Position numbers and translations under genes: made by a program. A stretch of DNA of 64,000 nt from Pseudomonas songnenensis (lineage in GTDB: Bacteria; Pseudomonadota; Gammaproteobacteria; Pseudomonadales; Pseudomonadaceae): NCBI RefSeq assembly GCF_003696315.1, contig NZ_RFFN01000005.1:248001-312000 (forward strand), written 5' to 3'. This document shows, one piece after another, positions 18,389 through 28,643 of the stretch (position 1 is its first letter; every line of letters begins with the position of its first letter). A model generated the notes under the pieces. The model saw only the letters and a list, made by a program, of their open reading frames with translations. It was not told the origin of the DNA and made no database searches.

Positions 18389-19285
18389 ATGCCTGCACTC
18401 GACGATTCCGTTATCGATCGCTACCTCGATGCCCTTTGGTTGGAAAAAGGACTGGCCGATAACAGCCGGGAGGCCTATCGCAGCGACCTTGCACTGTTCA
18501 ATGGCTGGTTGAGCGAGCGGGGCGTCCGGCTTGCCTTCGCGGGTCGCGAGGTCATTCTCGACCACCTCGCATGGCGTCTGAACAATGGTTACAAGGCGCG
18601 CTCCACCGCACGCTTCCTCTCCGGTTTGCGCGGCTTCTATCGTTACCTGCTGCGCGAAGGCGAAATCGCTGTCGACCCAACCTTGCGCGTCGACCTGCCT
18701 CGGCTCGGTCGCCCGCTGCCCAAGGCGCTGTCCGAAGCTGATGTCGAGGCGCTGCTGGCTGCGCCAGATCTCGGCGACCCGCTGGGGTTGCGTGATAGAG
18801 CCATGCTCGAGGTGCTCTACGCCTGTGGTTTGCGCGTGACGGAGCTGATCAGCCTGACGCTGGAGCAGGTCAGCATGCGTCAGGGTGTGCTGCGCACCTT
18901 CGGGAAGGGTAACAAGGAGCGGTTAGTGCCGCTGGGGGACGAAGCCTTGCACTGGCTGGAGCGTTATCAGCGCGACGGGCGAGAGCACTTGCTTGGTGGC
19001 AAGGCCAGCGATGTGCTGTTCCCCAGCCTGCGTGGCGACCAGATGACGCGTCAGACCTTCTGGCATCGAATCAAGCTGCACGCCAAGGTTGCGGGTATCG
19101 CTACGTCGATATCGCCGCATACTTTGCGCCACGCTTTCGCAACGCATCTGCTCAACCACGGTGCAGATCTGCGTACTGTGCAGATGCTGCTCGGTCATAG
19201 CGATCTCTCGACCACCCAGATCTACACCCATATTGCCCGTGCGCGTCTGCAGGAGCTGCATGCGCAGCATCATCCTCGCGGGTAG
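18389..19285 (+). CDS. xerD: Tyrosine recombinase XerD
   Basis: A 298-residue recombinase that, with XerC, resolves chromosome dimers at dif under FtsK control. All catalytic residues are present: Arg149 (ACGLRVTEL), Lys173 (FGKGNKERL), His244 and Arg247 (HTLRHAFATH), His270 (LLGHSDLS) and the nucleophile Tyr279 (TTQIYTH). The N-terminal core-binding domain covers residues 5-100. The start at 18389 (MPALDDSVIDRYLDALW) is supported by family alignment. It leads the group xerD-dsbC-hom-thrC. Confidence 0.97.
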   Translation: MPALDDSVIDRYLDALWLEKGLADNSREAYRSDLALFNGWLSERGVRLAFAGREVILDHLAWRLNNGYKARSTARFLSGLRGFYRYLLREGEIAVDPTLRVDLPRLGRPLPKALSEADVEALLAAPDLGDPLGLRDRAMLEVLYACGLRVTELISLTLEQVSMRQGVLRTFGKGNKERLVPLGDEALHWLERYQRDGREHLLGGKASDVLFPSLRGDQMTRQTFWHRIKLHAKVAGIATSISPHTLRHAFATHLLNHGADLRTVQMLLGHSDLSTTQIYTHIARARLQELHAQHHPRG

Positions 19286-19415
19286 TGGGGCCGGCTGGTT
19301 AGCCCCATCCTCGGGGGCGGTTGGTGGCGTCTGTTGGAGAAGCCGCTAGCAGTCTGCGCAGGATGGCTATGGTAGTCTTTGCGCCTTCCCTTGATCGTCG
19401 CTGCCAGGAGTTTCC

Positions 19416-20141
19416 ATGGGCGTGATTCGTTTGTTCGCTGCCGCCGTCGTCGGGCTGGTCAGCACCGTTGCAATGGCCGCCGATCCGGATCAGGCAATTC
19501 GTCAGGCCCTGCAGAAAATCCAGCCAGACATGCCCATCGAGGCGGTCGCTGAGAGTCCGATGCCAGGCGTTTATCAGGTTCAACTGGAAGGTGGTCGGCA
19601 GCTGTACGCCAGTGCTGATGGCCAGTTCATCATCCAGGGCTATCTGTATCAGTTCCAGAATGGTCAGGCTGTCAATCTGACCGAGCAGGCGCAGAGCAAG
19701 TCGGTTGCCAAGCAGATCAATGCGATCCCGGCGAGCGAAATGGTTGTGTTCGCGCCCAAGACGCCGAAGACGCATATCACGGTGTTCACCGACACCGACT
19801 GTGGTTATTGCCAGAAGCTGCACAGCGAAGTACCGCAGCTCAACCGTCTCGGTGTGGAAGTGCGTTATGTAGCATTCCCGCGGCAGGGCATGGGTAGTCA
19901 TGGAGCCAATACGCTGACCAGCGTATGGTGCGCCAAGGACCGTCAGGATGCGATGAACAAGGCCAAGGCTCGCGAGGATCTGCCGGCCGCCAGCTGTGAG
20001 ACGCCGATTGCCAAGCAGTATCAGTTGGGTCAGATGATCGGTGTTCAGGGCACTCCGGCCATCGTTCTCGCCAATGGCCAGATGATTCCCGGCTATCAGC
20101 CGGCAAAACAGCTCGCTGAGGTGGCGCTCGCTGCCGAGTGA
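19416..20141 (+). CDS. dsbC: Thiol:disulfide isomerase DsbC
   Basis: A 241-residue periplasmic isomerase. The signal peptide is MGVIRLFAAAVVGLVSTVAMAA; the N-terminal dimerisation domain (about 23-85) is joined by a helical linker to a thioredoxin-like domain with the active site CGYC at 129-132 and the cis-proline in GVQGTPAIVLANG. A second Cys pair (WCAK, SCET) is present. It should reshuffle wrong disulfides and be kept reduced by DsbD. In related genomes it is followed directly by hom; here a GFA gene lies between. Confidence 0.97.
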   Translation: MGVIRLFAAAVVGLVSTVAMAADPDQAIRQALQKIQPDMPIEAVAESPMPGVYQVQLEGGRQLYASADGQFIIQGYLYQFQNGQAVNLTEQAQSKSVAKQINAIPASEMVVFAPKTPKTHITVFTDTDCGYCQKLHSEVPQLNRLGVEVRYVAFPRQGMGSHGANTLTSVWCAKDRQDAMNKAKAREDLPAASCETPIAKQYQLGQMIGVQGTPAIVLANGQMIPGYQPAKQLAEVALAAE

Positions 20142-20197
20142 CGTCGCCGGAGCCGTTGGTCCGATTGCCTTTGTCTGATGGCTCCGAGTGGCACCGG

Positions 20198-20241
20198 GCG
20201 ACCTACCTTGTTCAGTCCTGGGTTTGAACAAGGTAGGTCGC
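20198..20241 (+). promoter_or_regulatory. Perfect 17-bp inverted repeat covering the ribosome-binding site of the GFA gene
   Basis: Arms gcgacctaccttgttca (20198-20214) and tgaacaaggtaggtcgc (20225-20241) are perfectly complementary with a 10-base loop. The right arm includes the only Shine-Dalgarno-like sequence (aaggtagg) and ends one base before the ATG at 20243. As RNA it would close the ribosome site; as DNA it could be an operator. No T tract follows, so it is not a normal terminator. Confidence 0.75.
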
Positions 20242-20242
20242 G

Positions 20243-20731
20243 ATGAAGCTCGAAGGCTCCTGTCACTGTCAGGCCGTGCGGTTCAGTCTTGAATCCGCCC
20301 AGCCCTATCCTTTCATGCGTTGCTACTGCTCGATCTGCCGCAAGACGGCGGGCGGCGGCGGTTATGCCATCAACCTCGGCGGCGACTACCGCACCTTGCG
20401 GGTCGAAGGTCGCGAGCATGTCTCCGTTTACCAGGCGCGCCTGGCCGATCCCGCTACGGAAGAGGTTCGCATCAGTGAGGCGCGTCGACATTTTTGCAGG
20501 CTCTGTGCCAGCGCGTTGTGGCTTTGGGATCCGTCCTGGCCCGACCTTGTGCATCCATTCGCATCGGCCATCGACACAGAGCTGCCCGTGCCGCCCGAAC
20601 ATACGCACTTGATGCTCGACTCCAAGGCAAGCTGGGTGGAACCTCAGGTGCAGGGGTGTGATCGCTGTTTTGCCGAGTACCCGGACGAGTCGCTTGCGCA
20701 ATGGCACCAGCGACTGGGGCTTGGTGGCTGA
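20243..20731 (+). CDS. GFA-family (glutathione-dependent formaldehyde-activating-like) zinc protein
   Basis: A 162-residue Gfa/CENP-V domain protein. Zinc ligands are visible: Cys7 and Cys9 (GSCHCQAV), Cys27, Cys29 and Cys32 (MRCYCSICRK) and Cys85 and Cys88 (HFCRLCAS). The fold was named for glutathione and formaldehyde binding, but most members have no proven substrate. It lies in the middle of the amino-acid and disulfide gene group xerD-dsbC-hom-thrC, where it has no obvious link. Its start codon directly abuts a large inverted repeat, so separate control is likely. Confidence 0.85.
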   Translation: MKLEGSCHCQAVRFSLESAQPYPFMRCYCSICRKTAGGGGYAINLGGDYRTLRVEGREHVSVYQARLADPATEEVRISEARRHFCRLCASALWLWDPSWPDLVHPFASAIDTELPVPPEHTHLMLDSKASWVEPQVQGCDRCFAEYPDESLAQWHQRLGLGG

Positions 20732-20842
20732 TCGCGACGGGCAGGGCTTCGGCTGATTGACTAAAAGCTGCTCGCTTCGTAATGTGCGACTCTTTTGTCG
20801 ACCGGCAGGTCCGGTCGTTTCGCTGTGAATGGGGAGTTCAGC

Positions 20843-22147
20843 TTGAAACCGGTGAAAGTTGGCATCTGTGGGCTGGGAACCGTCGGTGGCGGTACCTTCA
20901 ATGTGCTCAAACGCAACGCCGAGGAGATTGCCCGCCGTGCCGGGCGCGGAATCGAGGTTGCGCAGATTGCCACCCGCCATCCGAATGCCAAGTGCGACAC
21001 CGGTGCTACACCCATTACCGCAGACATCTTTGATGTCGTGAACAATCCCGAGATCGACATCGTTGTCGAGCTGATCGGCGGCTACACCCTTGCCAAGGAA
21101 CTGGTGCTCAAGGCCATCGAGAATGGCAAACACGTCGTGACCGCCAACAAGGCGCTGATTGCGGTGCACGGCAACGAGATTTTCGCCAAGGCGCGCGAGA
21201 AAGGCGTCATCGTCGCGTTCGAGGCGTCGGTCGCAGGTGGTATTCCGGTCATCAAGGCGATTCGTGAAGGTCTGGCTGGCAACCGCATCAACTGGCTGGC
21301 TGGGATCATCAACGGCACCGGCAATTTCATTCTTACCGAGATGCGTGAAAAGGGCCGTACCTTCGAGGAGGTGCTCAAGGAAGCGCAGGAGCTCGGTTAT
21401 GCCGAGGCCGACCCTACCTTCGACGTCGAGGGTATCGATGCCGCGCACAAGCTGACCATTCTGGCCTCCATCGCCTTCGGCATTCCGTTGCAGTTCGACA
21501 AGGCGTACACCGAGGGCATCGCTCGGCTGACCACGACCGATGTGAATTATGCCGAGGCCCTGGGTTACCGCATCAAGCACCTGGGCGTCGCTCGCCGCAC
21601 CGATGCCGGCATCGAGTTGCGCGTACATCCGACGCTGATTCCGGCCGACCGGCTGATCGCCAACGTCAACGGCGTAATGAATGCGGTAATGGTGAATGGC
21701 GATGCCGTCGGCAGTACGCTCTACTACGGCGCGGGTGCTGGCATGGAGCCAACCGCCTCGGCGGTGGTGGCGGATCTGGTCGATGTTACCCGTGCGCTGA
21801 CCACTGACCCGAACAATCGCGTGCCGCATCTGGCGTTCCAGCCGGACTCCCTGTCCGATCACCCGATCCTGCCGATCAGCGCCTGCGAAAGTGCCTATTA
21901 CCTGCGCATCCAGGCCAAGGACCATCCGGGCGTGCTGGCCCAGGTTGCGAGCATCCTCTCCGAGCGTGGGATCAACATCGAGTCGATCATGCAGAAAGAG
22001 GCAGAGGAGCAGGACGGTCTGGTGCCGGTCATTCTCGTTACCCATCGAGTGGTCGAGCAGCGCATCGATGATTCAATCGCCGCCCTGGAAAAGCTCGACG
22101 ATGTGGTGGACAAGGTCGTACGTATTCGCGTCGAACAGCTGAATTAA
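20843..22147 (+). CDS. hom: Homoserine dehydrogenase
   Basis: A 434-residue enzyme reducing aspartate semialdehyde to homoserine for threonine and methionine. The Rossmann motif is CGLGTVGGGTFN, the catalytic region includes VTANKALIAVHG and AGIINGTGNFIL, and the C-terminus is an ACT domain (YYLRIQAKDHPGVLAQVASI) for feedback by threonine. The start is a TTG at 20843 with ggggag 6 bases before it; this gives the conserved N-terminus LKPVKVGICGLG, and the longer GTG or ATG frame upstream does not match the family. It is followed by thrC after 74 bases. Confidence 0.96.
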   Translation: MKPVKVGICGLGTVGGGTFNVLKRNAEEIARRAGRGIEVAQIATRHPNAKCDTGATPITADIFDVVNNPEIDIVVELIGGYTLAKELVLKAIENGKHVVTANKALIAVHGNEIFAKAREKGVIVAFEASVAGGIPVIKAIREGLAGNRINWLAGIINGTGNFILTEMREKGRTFEEVLKEAQELGYAEADPTFDVEGIDAAHKLTILASIAFGIPLQFDKAYTEGIARLTTTDVNYAEALGYRIKHLGVARRTDAGIELRVHPTLIPADRLIANVNGVMNAVMVNGDAVGSTLYYGAGAGMEPTASAVVADLVDVTRALTTDPNNRVPHLAFQPDSLSDHPILPISACESAYYLRIQAKDHPGVLAQVASILSERGINIESIMQKEAEEQDGLVPVILVTHRVVEQRIDDSIAALEKLDDVVDKVVRIRVEQLN

Positions 22148-22221
22148 CTCCGGTAGCGGTGTCTGGCTGCAGGGCTTCTGCCTGCCGCCTGCCGCTGCTG
22201 CCAACACCGAAGGTTTGAACC

Positions 22222-23631
22222 ATGCGTTACATCAGCACCCGTGGCCAGGCGCCGGCCCTGAATTTCGAAGACGTTCTGCTGGCGGGCCTGGCCAGCGATG
22301 GCGGCCTGTACGTGCCGGAGAATCTGCCGCGCTTCACCGTGGAGGAGATCGCCTCCTGGGCCGGCCTGCCTTATCACGAGCTGGCCTTTCGGGTCATGCG
22401 CCCGTTCGTTGCCGGCAGCATTCCCGATGCCGACTTCAAGCAGATCCTGGAAGAGACCTATGGCGTTTTCGCTCACAGCGCCATCGCCCCGCTGCGCCAG
22501 CTGAACGGCAACGAGTGGGTGCTGGAGCTGTTCCACGGTCCGACCCTGGCATTCAAGGACTTCGCCCTGCAGCTGCTCGGTCGCCTGCTCGATTACGTGC
22601 TGGCCAAGCGCGGCGAGCGTGTGGTGATCATGGGGGCGACCTCTGGCGATACCGGTTCGGCCGCCATCGAGGGCTGCCGTCGTTGCGAGAACGTCGACAT
22701 CTTCATCCTGCACCCGCACCAGCGGGTATCGGAAGTGCAGCGGCGGCAGATGACCACCATTGCCGGCGACAACATCCACAACATTGCCATCGAAGGCAAC
22801 TTCGATGACTGCCAGGAAATGGTCAAGGCCAGCTTCGCCGACCAGGGCTTCCTGAAGGGCACCCGGCTGGTCGCGGTCAACTCGATCAACTGGGCGCGGA
22901 TCATGGCCCAGATCGTTTACTACTTCCACGCTGCGCTGCAGCTCGGCGGTCCGGCTCGCTCGGTGGCGTTCTCGGTACCGACCGGTAACTTCGGCGATAT
23001 CTTTGCCGGCTATCTGGCGCGCAACATGGGGCTGCCGATCAACCAGCTGATCGTTGCCACCAACCGCAACGATATCCTGCATCGCTTCATGTCCGGCAAT
23101 CGCTACGACAAGGACACGCTGCATGCTTCGCTATCGCCTTCGATGGACATCATGGTGTCGTCCAACTTCGAACGCCTGCTGTTCGACCTGCATGGCCGCA
23201 ATGGCAAGGCCGTAGCCGAGTTGCTGGATGGCTTCCGCGCCAGCGGCAAACTGTCGGTGGAAGAGGATCGCTGGACCGAAGCGCGCAAGTTGTTCGACTC
23301 GTTGGCAGTGGATGACGAGCAGACCTGCACCACCATCGCTCAGGTCTTCAAGGAGACGGGCGAAGTGCTCGACCCGCACACCGCCATCGGCGTTCACGCT
23401 GCGCGCGAATGCCGCCGCAGTCTGAGTATTCCGATGGTGACACTGGGTACCGCGCACCCGGTGAAGTTCCCGGATGCGGTGGAGAAGGCGGGTATCGGCC
23501 AGGCGCTTGCTCTGCCTGCGCACCTGGCGGATCTGTTCGAGCGCACCGAGCGCTGCACGGTGCTGCCCAACGAGCTGAAAGCCGTCCAGGCATTTGTTGG
23601 CCAGCACGGCAACCGTGGCAAGCCGCTTTAA
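22222..23631 (+). CDS. thrC: Threonine synthase
   Basis: A 469-residue PLP enzyme converting O-phosphohomoserine to threonine. The long gammaproteobacterial form is clear: N-terminal MRYISTRGQAPALNFEDVLLAGLASDGGLYVPE (shown here only as a description of the conserved start), PLP lysine at 112 in GPTLAFKDFALQ, the phosphate loop MGATSGDTGSAA and VPTGNFGDIFAGYLA. It ends the xerD-thrC group and is followed by a strong terminator. Confidence 0.98.
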   Translation: MRYISTRGQAPALNFEDVLLAGLASDGGLYVPENLPRFTVEEIASWAGLPYHELAFRVMRPFVAGSIPDADFKQILEETYGVFAHSAIAPLRQLNGNEWVLELFHGPTLAFKDFALQLLGRLLDYVLAKRGERVVIMGATSGDTGSAAIEGCRRCENVDIFILHPHQRVSEVQRRQMTTIAGDNIHNIAIEGNFDDCQEMVKASFADQGFLKGTRLVAVNSINWARIMAQIVYYFHAALQLGGPARSVAFSVPTGNFGDIFAGYLARNMGLPINQLIVATNRNDILHRFMSGNRYDKDTLHASLSPSMDIMVSSNFERLLFDLHGRNGKAVAELLDGFRASGKLSVEEDRWTEARKLFDSLAVDDEQTCTTIAQVFKETGEVLDPHTAIGVHAARECRRSLSIPMVTLGTAHPVKFPDAVEKAGIGQALALPAHLADLFERTERCTVLPNELKAVQAFVGQHGNRGKPL

Positions 23632-23642
23632 CGCTGCAGTTG

Positions 23643-23673
23643 AAAAAAGGCCAGTCAACGACTGGCCTTTTTT
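23643..23673. terminator. Bidirectional terminator between thrC and rnt
   Basis: A 14-bp stem starting with A6 and ending with T6 (aaaaaaggccagtc, loop aac, gactggcctttttt) stands between two converging genes. It can end transcription on both strands. Confidence 0.92.
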
Positions 23674-23740
23674 GTTTCAAGTGTCGATCACGGTAACGGC
23701 GCTACGTAGCGCGCCGGCCGTACTCACAGTGCGTCTGACG

Positions 23741-24415
23741 TCACTCGTCGAACTCTTCCCAGCCGCCCATTTCCCGCCAGCGATTGACGATGCCGCAGAA
23801 CAGCTCCGCGGTTTTTTCCGTGTCGTAGCGGGCGGAGTGCGCCTCGCGTCCATCGAAATCGATACCGGCTGCCTGGCAGGCTTTCGCCAACACGGTCTGG
23901 CCGTAGGCGAGGCCGGCGAGAGTGGCGGTGTCGAAGCTGGAGAAGGGATGGAACGGGTTGCGCTTGATCTCGCAGCGAGCGATGGCAGCGTTGAGGAAGC
24001 CGAGGTCGAAGCTGCTGTTGTGCCCCACCAGAATGGCGCGTTTGCAACCGGCCGATTTCACGGCCTTGCGTACACTGCGAAAGATATCGGTCAGAGCCTG
24101 GGACTCCGGTACCGCCATGCGCAACGGATGATCGAGCTTGATCCCGGTGAATTCCAGTGCCGCGGGCTCGATGTTGGCGCCAGCGAACGGCTCGACACGG
24201 TAGAAGAGGGTGTCCTGCGGGTAGAGCAGGCCCTGTTCGTCCATGCCGATGGTGACCGCGGCGATCTCCAGCAGGGCGTCCGTGGCGCTGTTGAAGCCGC
24301 CACATTCCACGTCGATCACCACGGGCAGGAAGCCACGAAAGCGCCGCGCCATGGGCGAGCGCGCTCTGCCGGGCAGATGCTCCTCGAGTTCATCTTCGAA
24401 GTGATCTTCACTCAT
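23741..24415 (-). CDS. rnt: Ribonuclease T
   Basis: A 224-residue DEDDh 3'-5' exoribonuclease that trims tRNA and stable RNA 3' ends. The acidic motifs are at Asp35 and Glu37 ([10 protein letters not shown]), the middle [15 protein letters not shown], and the final [14 protein letters not shown] with the general-base His. The N-terminus is about 20 residues longer than in E. coli, which is common in pseudomonads. The ATG at 24415 overlaps the pyrC stop by four bases, so the two are translationally coupled. Confidence 0.96.
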   Translation of the reverse strand: MSEDHFEDELEEHLPGRARSPMARRFRGFLPVVIDVECGGFNSATDALLEIAAVTIGMDEQGLLYPQDTLFYRVEPFAGANIEPAALEFTGIKLDHPLRMAVPESQALTDIFRSVRKAVKSAGCKRAILVGHNSSFDLGFLNAAIARCEIKRNPFHPFSSFDTATLAGLAYGQTVLAKACQAAGIDFDGREAHSARYDTEKTAELFCGIVNRWREMGGWEEFDE

Positions 24416-25455
24416 GCGCTTGCCTCCAGACGCCAATGCAGCCGCTCACCGGCGCGCAGCGGCACGACGACCTGTTCGCCGAATGGCAGGCTCGCCGGGA
24501 CGTCCCAATCCTGGCGCACCAGGGTGATCCGTGTGGTGTTGCGCGGCATGCCATAGAAGTCAGGACCGAAGTGGCTGGCGAAGGGTTCCAGCTTGTCCAG
24601 CGCCTGGCGTTGCTCGAACGCCTCGGCATACAGTTCGATGGCCGCGTGAGCGGTATAGCAGCCCGCGCAACCGCAGGCGGCTTCCTTGGCGTGTTGCGCA
24701 TGCGGTGCGGAGTCGGTGCCGAGGAAGAACTTCGGGCTGCCACTGGTGGCCGCATCCAGCAGCGCTTCCTGGTGGACGTTGCGCTTGAGCACCGGCAGGC
24801 AGAACAGATGCGGGCGAATACCACCGACCAGCATGTGGTTGCGGTTGTAGAGCAGGTGGTGCGCCGTGATGGTGGCGCCGACATTGCTGTCGGCGGCCTG
24901 GACGAATTGCACGGCATCGCGGGTGGTGATGTGTTCGAACACTACCCTCAGGGTCGGGAAGCGTGCGGTAACCCGGCTCAGCTGCTCGTCGATGAAGTAT
25001 TTCTCACGATCGAAAATATCGATCTCGCCACGGGTGACTTCGCCGTGGACCAGCAATGGCAGGCCGACTTCGGCCATGGTTTCCAGCACACCGAAGATGT
25101 TGTCGATAGCGGTCACGCCGGATGCCGAGTTGGTGGTCGCTCCGGCCGGATAGAGCTTGGCAGCATGCACGAAGCCGCTGGCCTTGGCCCGGCGGATATC
25201 GTCAGGACTGGTAGCGTCGGTGAGGTACAGCACCATCAGTGGCTCGAAGTCACTGCCTGCGGGGCGGGCCGCAAGGATGCGCTGGCGATAGCCTTCCGCC
25301 TCGTCGGCTTTGCGCACCGGGGGCACCAGATTCGGCATGATGATGGCGCGGGCGAACTGGCGAGCAGCATCCGCGACGGTGTGAGGCAGGACGGCGCCAT
25401 CGCGCAGGTGAATGTGCCAGTCGTCGGGGCGCAGCAGGGTAAGTCGGTCGGACAT
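24412..25455 (-). CDS. pyrC: Dihydroorotase (PyrC, class II)
   Basis: A 347-residue zinc amidohydrolase closing carbamoyl-aspartate to dihydroorotate in pyrimidine synthesis. Metal ligands are visible as His14 and His16 ([10 protein letters not shown]), the carbamylated lysine at about 100 ([14 protein letters not shown]) and the catalytic Asp in [15 protein letters not shown]. Length fits the E. coli-type enzyme, unlike the longer PyrC' that binds PyrB. I set the start at 25455 ([13 protein letters not shown]). It is divergent from motY. Confidence 0.97.
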   Translation of the reverse strand: MSDRLTLLRPDDWHIHLRDGAVLPHTVADAARQFARAIIMPNLVPPVRKADEAEGYRQRILAARPAGSDFEPLMVLYLTDATSPDDIRRAKASGFVHAAKLYPAGATTNSASGVTAIDNIFGVLETMAEVGLPLLVHGEVTRGEIDIFDREKYFIDEQLSRVTARFPTLRVVFEHITTRDAVQFVQAADSNVGATITAHHLLYNRNHMLVGGIRPHLFCLPVLKRNVHQEALLDAATSGSPKFFLGTDSAPHAQHAKEAACGCAGCYTAHAAIELYAEAFEQRQALDKLEPFASHFGPDFYGMPRNTTRITLVRQDWDVPASLPFGEQVVVPLRAGERLHWRLEASA

Positions 25456-25618
25456 GCGGGCTTTCCAGGCGGGTGAAACGTGCGCGAATGCTACCGGAAA
25501 AGCCGGGGCGCGGCATCTTGCCTTCGTCTGTGAAACGCGGGGCGCCACGGGGGCTTGCTCAAGTTTGCCGGCCTGGCACCGATACCTAGGAGGAATACGC
25601 ATCCTCTCGGAGCTCATC

Positions 25619-26536
25619 GTGCGCCTGCGCCCCCTCGTCCTGCTGTGCCTGCTCGCTTCACCGGCCAATGCCCTGACCTTTCAGACTCGGCTGGAGCGTG
25701 TGCAGTGGCAGGTGGAAGGGGATCAGTTCGAGTGCCGGCTGATTCAGCCGATTGCCGGTTTTGGCAGTGGCGAGTTCGTCCGGCGGGCCGGCGAGCAGGC
25801 GATTTTCCGCCTGCAATCACCGGAACGCTGGCTGAGTGCCGGGTCGGCGACGCTGCTTGCGGCGGCTGCACCCTGGCAGCCTGCCCGTGGCGACATCAAT
25901 CTCGGCGTGGTTTCGGTGGGCGGCGGCGAGATTCCGTTCAACAGTACCCAGTTACAGGCCGGGAGGTTGCTGGCCGGTCTGCTCGAAGGGCGTAGCCCGG
26001 TCGTCAGGCATCGCACGCTGCATGGCGGCGACACGCTGGAGATTCGCCTGTTGCCGGCGCGCTTCGGCAAGGCCTACGAAGATTATCGCGCCTGTACGGC
26101 CAAGCTGCTGCCGGTCAACTTCGATCAGGTCCGCCAGTCGCAGATCGGCTTTCCCAGTAGCGATGTGGTGCTCGATCCGTTGGGTCGCGCCAAGCTCGAT
26201 ATCATCCTGCAGTACATGCGTGCCGACCCCAGCGTGAACCGCATAGAGCTTGACGGTCACTCCGACAACAGCGGTAACCGCTTGCTCAATCGCGACCTGT
26301 CACGTCGTCGCGCGCTGGCGGTGCAGGAATACCTGGTCGCCAACGGCGTCCCGGTGGAGCAGATCACGCTGCGCTTTCATGGTGAACGCTATCCGCTGGT
26401 GGCCAACAGCAGCGAGGCAAACCGCGCCAAGAATCGCCGAGTCACCATGCGTCTGGCTCGAGAAGCTACCCCTCCGGCGCCAGCGACGGCTGCCGCGCCG
26501 TCGTCCGAGGCGCCTGCCAACGGCGCGCCCCTGTAA
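25619..26536 (+). CDS. motY: Flagellar motor stator-associated protein MotY
   Basis: A protein of about 305 residues with a signal peptide ([18 protein letters not shown]), an N-terminal MotY domain ([22 protein letters not shown]) and a C-terminal OmpA-like peptidoglycan-binding domain ([24 protein letters not shown] split by the usual residues). It helps hold stators around the sodium- or proton-driven motor as part of the T ring. The GTG at 25619 gives a good signal peptide but its best Shine-Dalgarno, taggagg (25587-25593), is 25 bases away; no ATG exists in frame nearby, so the start is uncertain. No other flagellar gene is in the window. The pyrC-motY-argG-gloA neighbourhood is the one known in pseudomonads. 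Confidence 0.9.
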   Translation: MRLRPLVLLCLLASPANALTFQTRLERVQWQVEGDQFECRLIQPIAGFGSGEFVRRAGEQAIFRLQSPERWLSAGSATLLAAAAPWQPARGDINLGVVSVGGGEIPFNSTQLQAGRLLAGLLEGRSPVVRHRTLHGGDTLEIRLLPARFGKAYEDYRACTAKLLPVNFDQVRQSQIGFPSSDVVLDPLGRAKLDIILQYMRADPSVNRIELDGHSDNSGNRLLNRDLSRRRALAVQEYLVANGVPVEQITLRFHGERYPLVANSSEANRAKNRRVTMRLAREATPPAPATAAAPSSEAPANGAPL

Positions 26537-26596
26537 AAGCCAGGCCATGACCGGTAGAATCGCAGGCTTTCCGTACAAACCCGTGGAGCTGATGGC

Positions 26597-27814
<1,218 letters not shown>

Positions 27815-27839
27815 TAAGCTGGCGCGCCTGAGCCCACCG

Positions 27840-27860
27840 ACCCCGGCCATGTGCCGGGGT
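27840..27860 (+). terminator. Hairpin after argG, possible terminator
   Basis: The arms accccggc and gccggggt form an 8-bp perfect stem with a 5-base loop, 26 bases after the argG stop, followed by ttgtacttt. The T tract is interrupted, so termination may be partial and may allow some read-through to gloA. Confidence 0.55.
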
Positions 27861-27909
27861 TGTACTTTCTGCATTGCCACAAGCGCTGCCGAACGAGGAG
27901 ACCTGAATC

Positions 27910-28302
27910 ATGAGACTGCTGCATACCATGCTGCGTGTCGGCGATATGGAAAAGTCCATCGCCTTCTACACCGAAGTGCTGGGCATGACCCTGCTGCGCC
28001 GCAAAGACTATCCGGACGGTAAGTTCACCCTGGCCTTCGTCGGCTACGGCGACGAAGCGCACAACAGCGTCATCGAGCTGACCCACAACTGGGGTGTCGA
28101 GACCTACGAACTGGGCAACGGCTATGGCCATATCGCCCTGGAGGTCGAGGACGTCTACAAGGCCTGCGAAGATATCCGGGCGCGCGGTGGCAAGATCACC
28201 CGTGAGCCGGGACCGATGATGCATGGTTCCAGCATCCTGGCGTTCGTCGAGGACCCGGACGGTTACAAGATTGAGTTGCTTTCGCCCAAGCGCGCCGACT
28301 GA
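27910..28302 (+). CDS. gloA: Lactoylglutathione lyase (glyoxalase I)
   Basis: A 130-residue single-domain glyoxalase that turns the methylglyoxal-glutathione adduct into S-lactoylglutathione. Metal ligands are His5 ([12 protein letters not shown]), Glu in [11 protein letters not shown], His in [10 protein letters not shown] and Glu in [10 protein letters not shown]. The length is that of the Ni2+-dependent bacterial form. The start ATG is preceded by gaggag. It ends at a terminator shared with the next small gene. Confidence 0.96.
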   Translation: MRLLHTMLRVGDMEKSIAFYTEVLGMTLLRRKDYPDGKFTLAFVGYGDEAHNSVIELTHNWGVETYELGNGYGHIALEVEDVYKACEDIRARGGKITREPGPMMHGSSILAFVEDPDGYKIELLSPKRAD

Positions 28303-28327
28303 TCGGCGGCATGGAACAAGCGGATGT

Positions 28328-28353
28328 GAAAAAGCCCCTTTCGGGGCTTTTTC
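28328..28353. terminator. Bidirectional terminator of gloA and the PA3496-like gene
   Basis: The stem gaaaaagcccc / ggggctttttc (11 bp, loop tttc) has A and T runs on both sides and separates two converging genes; it ends only two bases before the stop codon of the minus-strand gene. Confidence 0.9.
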
Positions 28354-28355
28354 TT

Positions 28356-28535
28356 TTACAGATCGAAGTCGAAGTCGTTCAACTGCTTCTGCAGGCGGCG
28401 TTCCTCGAGCAGGTTGTCGATGATACGGCGCTTGGTCAGATTGGTCTTGGCGACCTCGACGGGCGCTTCGCTGCTCTCGTCGTCATCTTCGGCGATGAAA
28501 TCGTCTTCGATCTGAATGTCTTCTTTCTCGGCCAC
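28356..28535 (-). CDS. Small acidic PA3496-like protein
   Basis: A 59-residue gene found by reading the minus strand: GTG start at 28535 with ggag 9 bases upstream, stop TAA at 28356. The protein starts MAEKEDIQIEDDFIAEDDDE, is very acidic in its first half, and has a basic helix (TKRRIIDNLLEERRLQKQ) ending in LNDFDFDL. This fits the PA3496 family, described as a putative envelope-integrity protein and normally found beside nth, as here. Function is not established. The pattern looks like a small peptide with an acidic disordered tail and a helix. Confidence 0.75.
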   Translation of the reverse strand: MAEKEDIQIEDDFIAEDDDESSEAPVEVAKTNLTKRRIIDNLLEERRLQKQLNDFDFDL

Positions 28536-28643
28536 TTGTTCACTCCAAGGCTACGGGGCGCTCTTGGCGCACCTTATAGCCGCAAAATCGAAGCCGGTAA
28601 AAAAGTTTTTTTCAATCGCGGTGCAAGCTTTTTGCTGGCCCGC

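Noticed and set aside
20096..22045. A 649-residue frame on the minus strand opposite hom and the GFA gene.
   Set aside because: It covers two clear plus-strand genes and has no family features.
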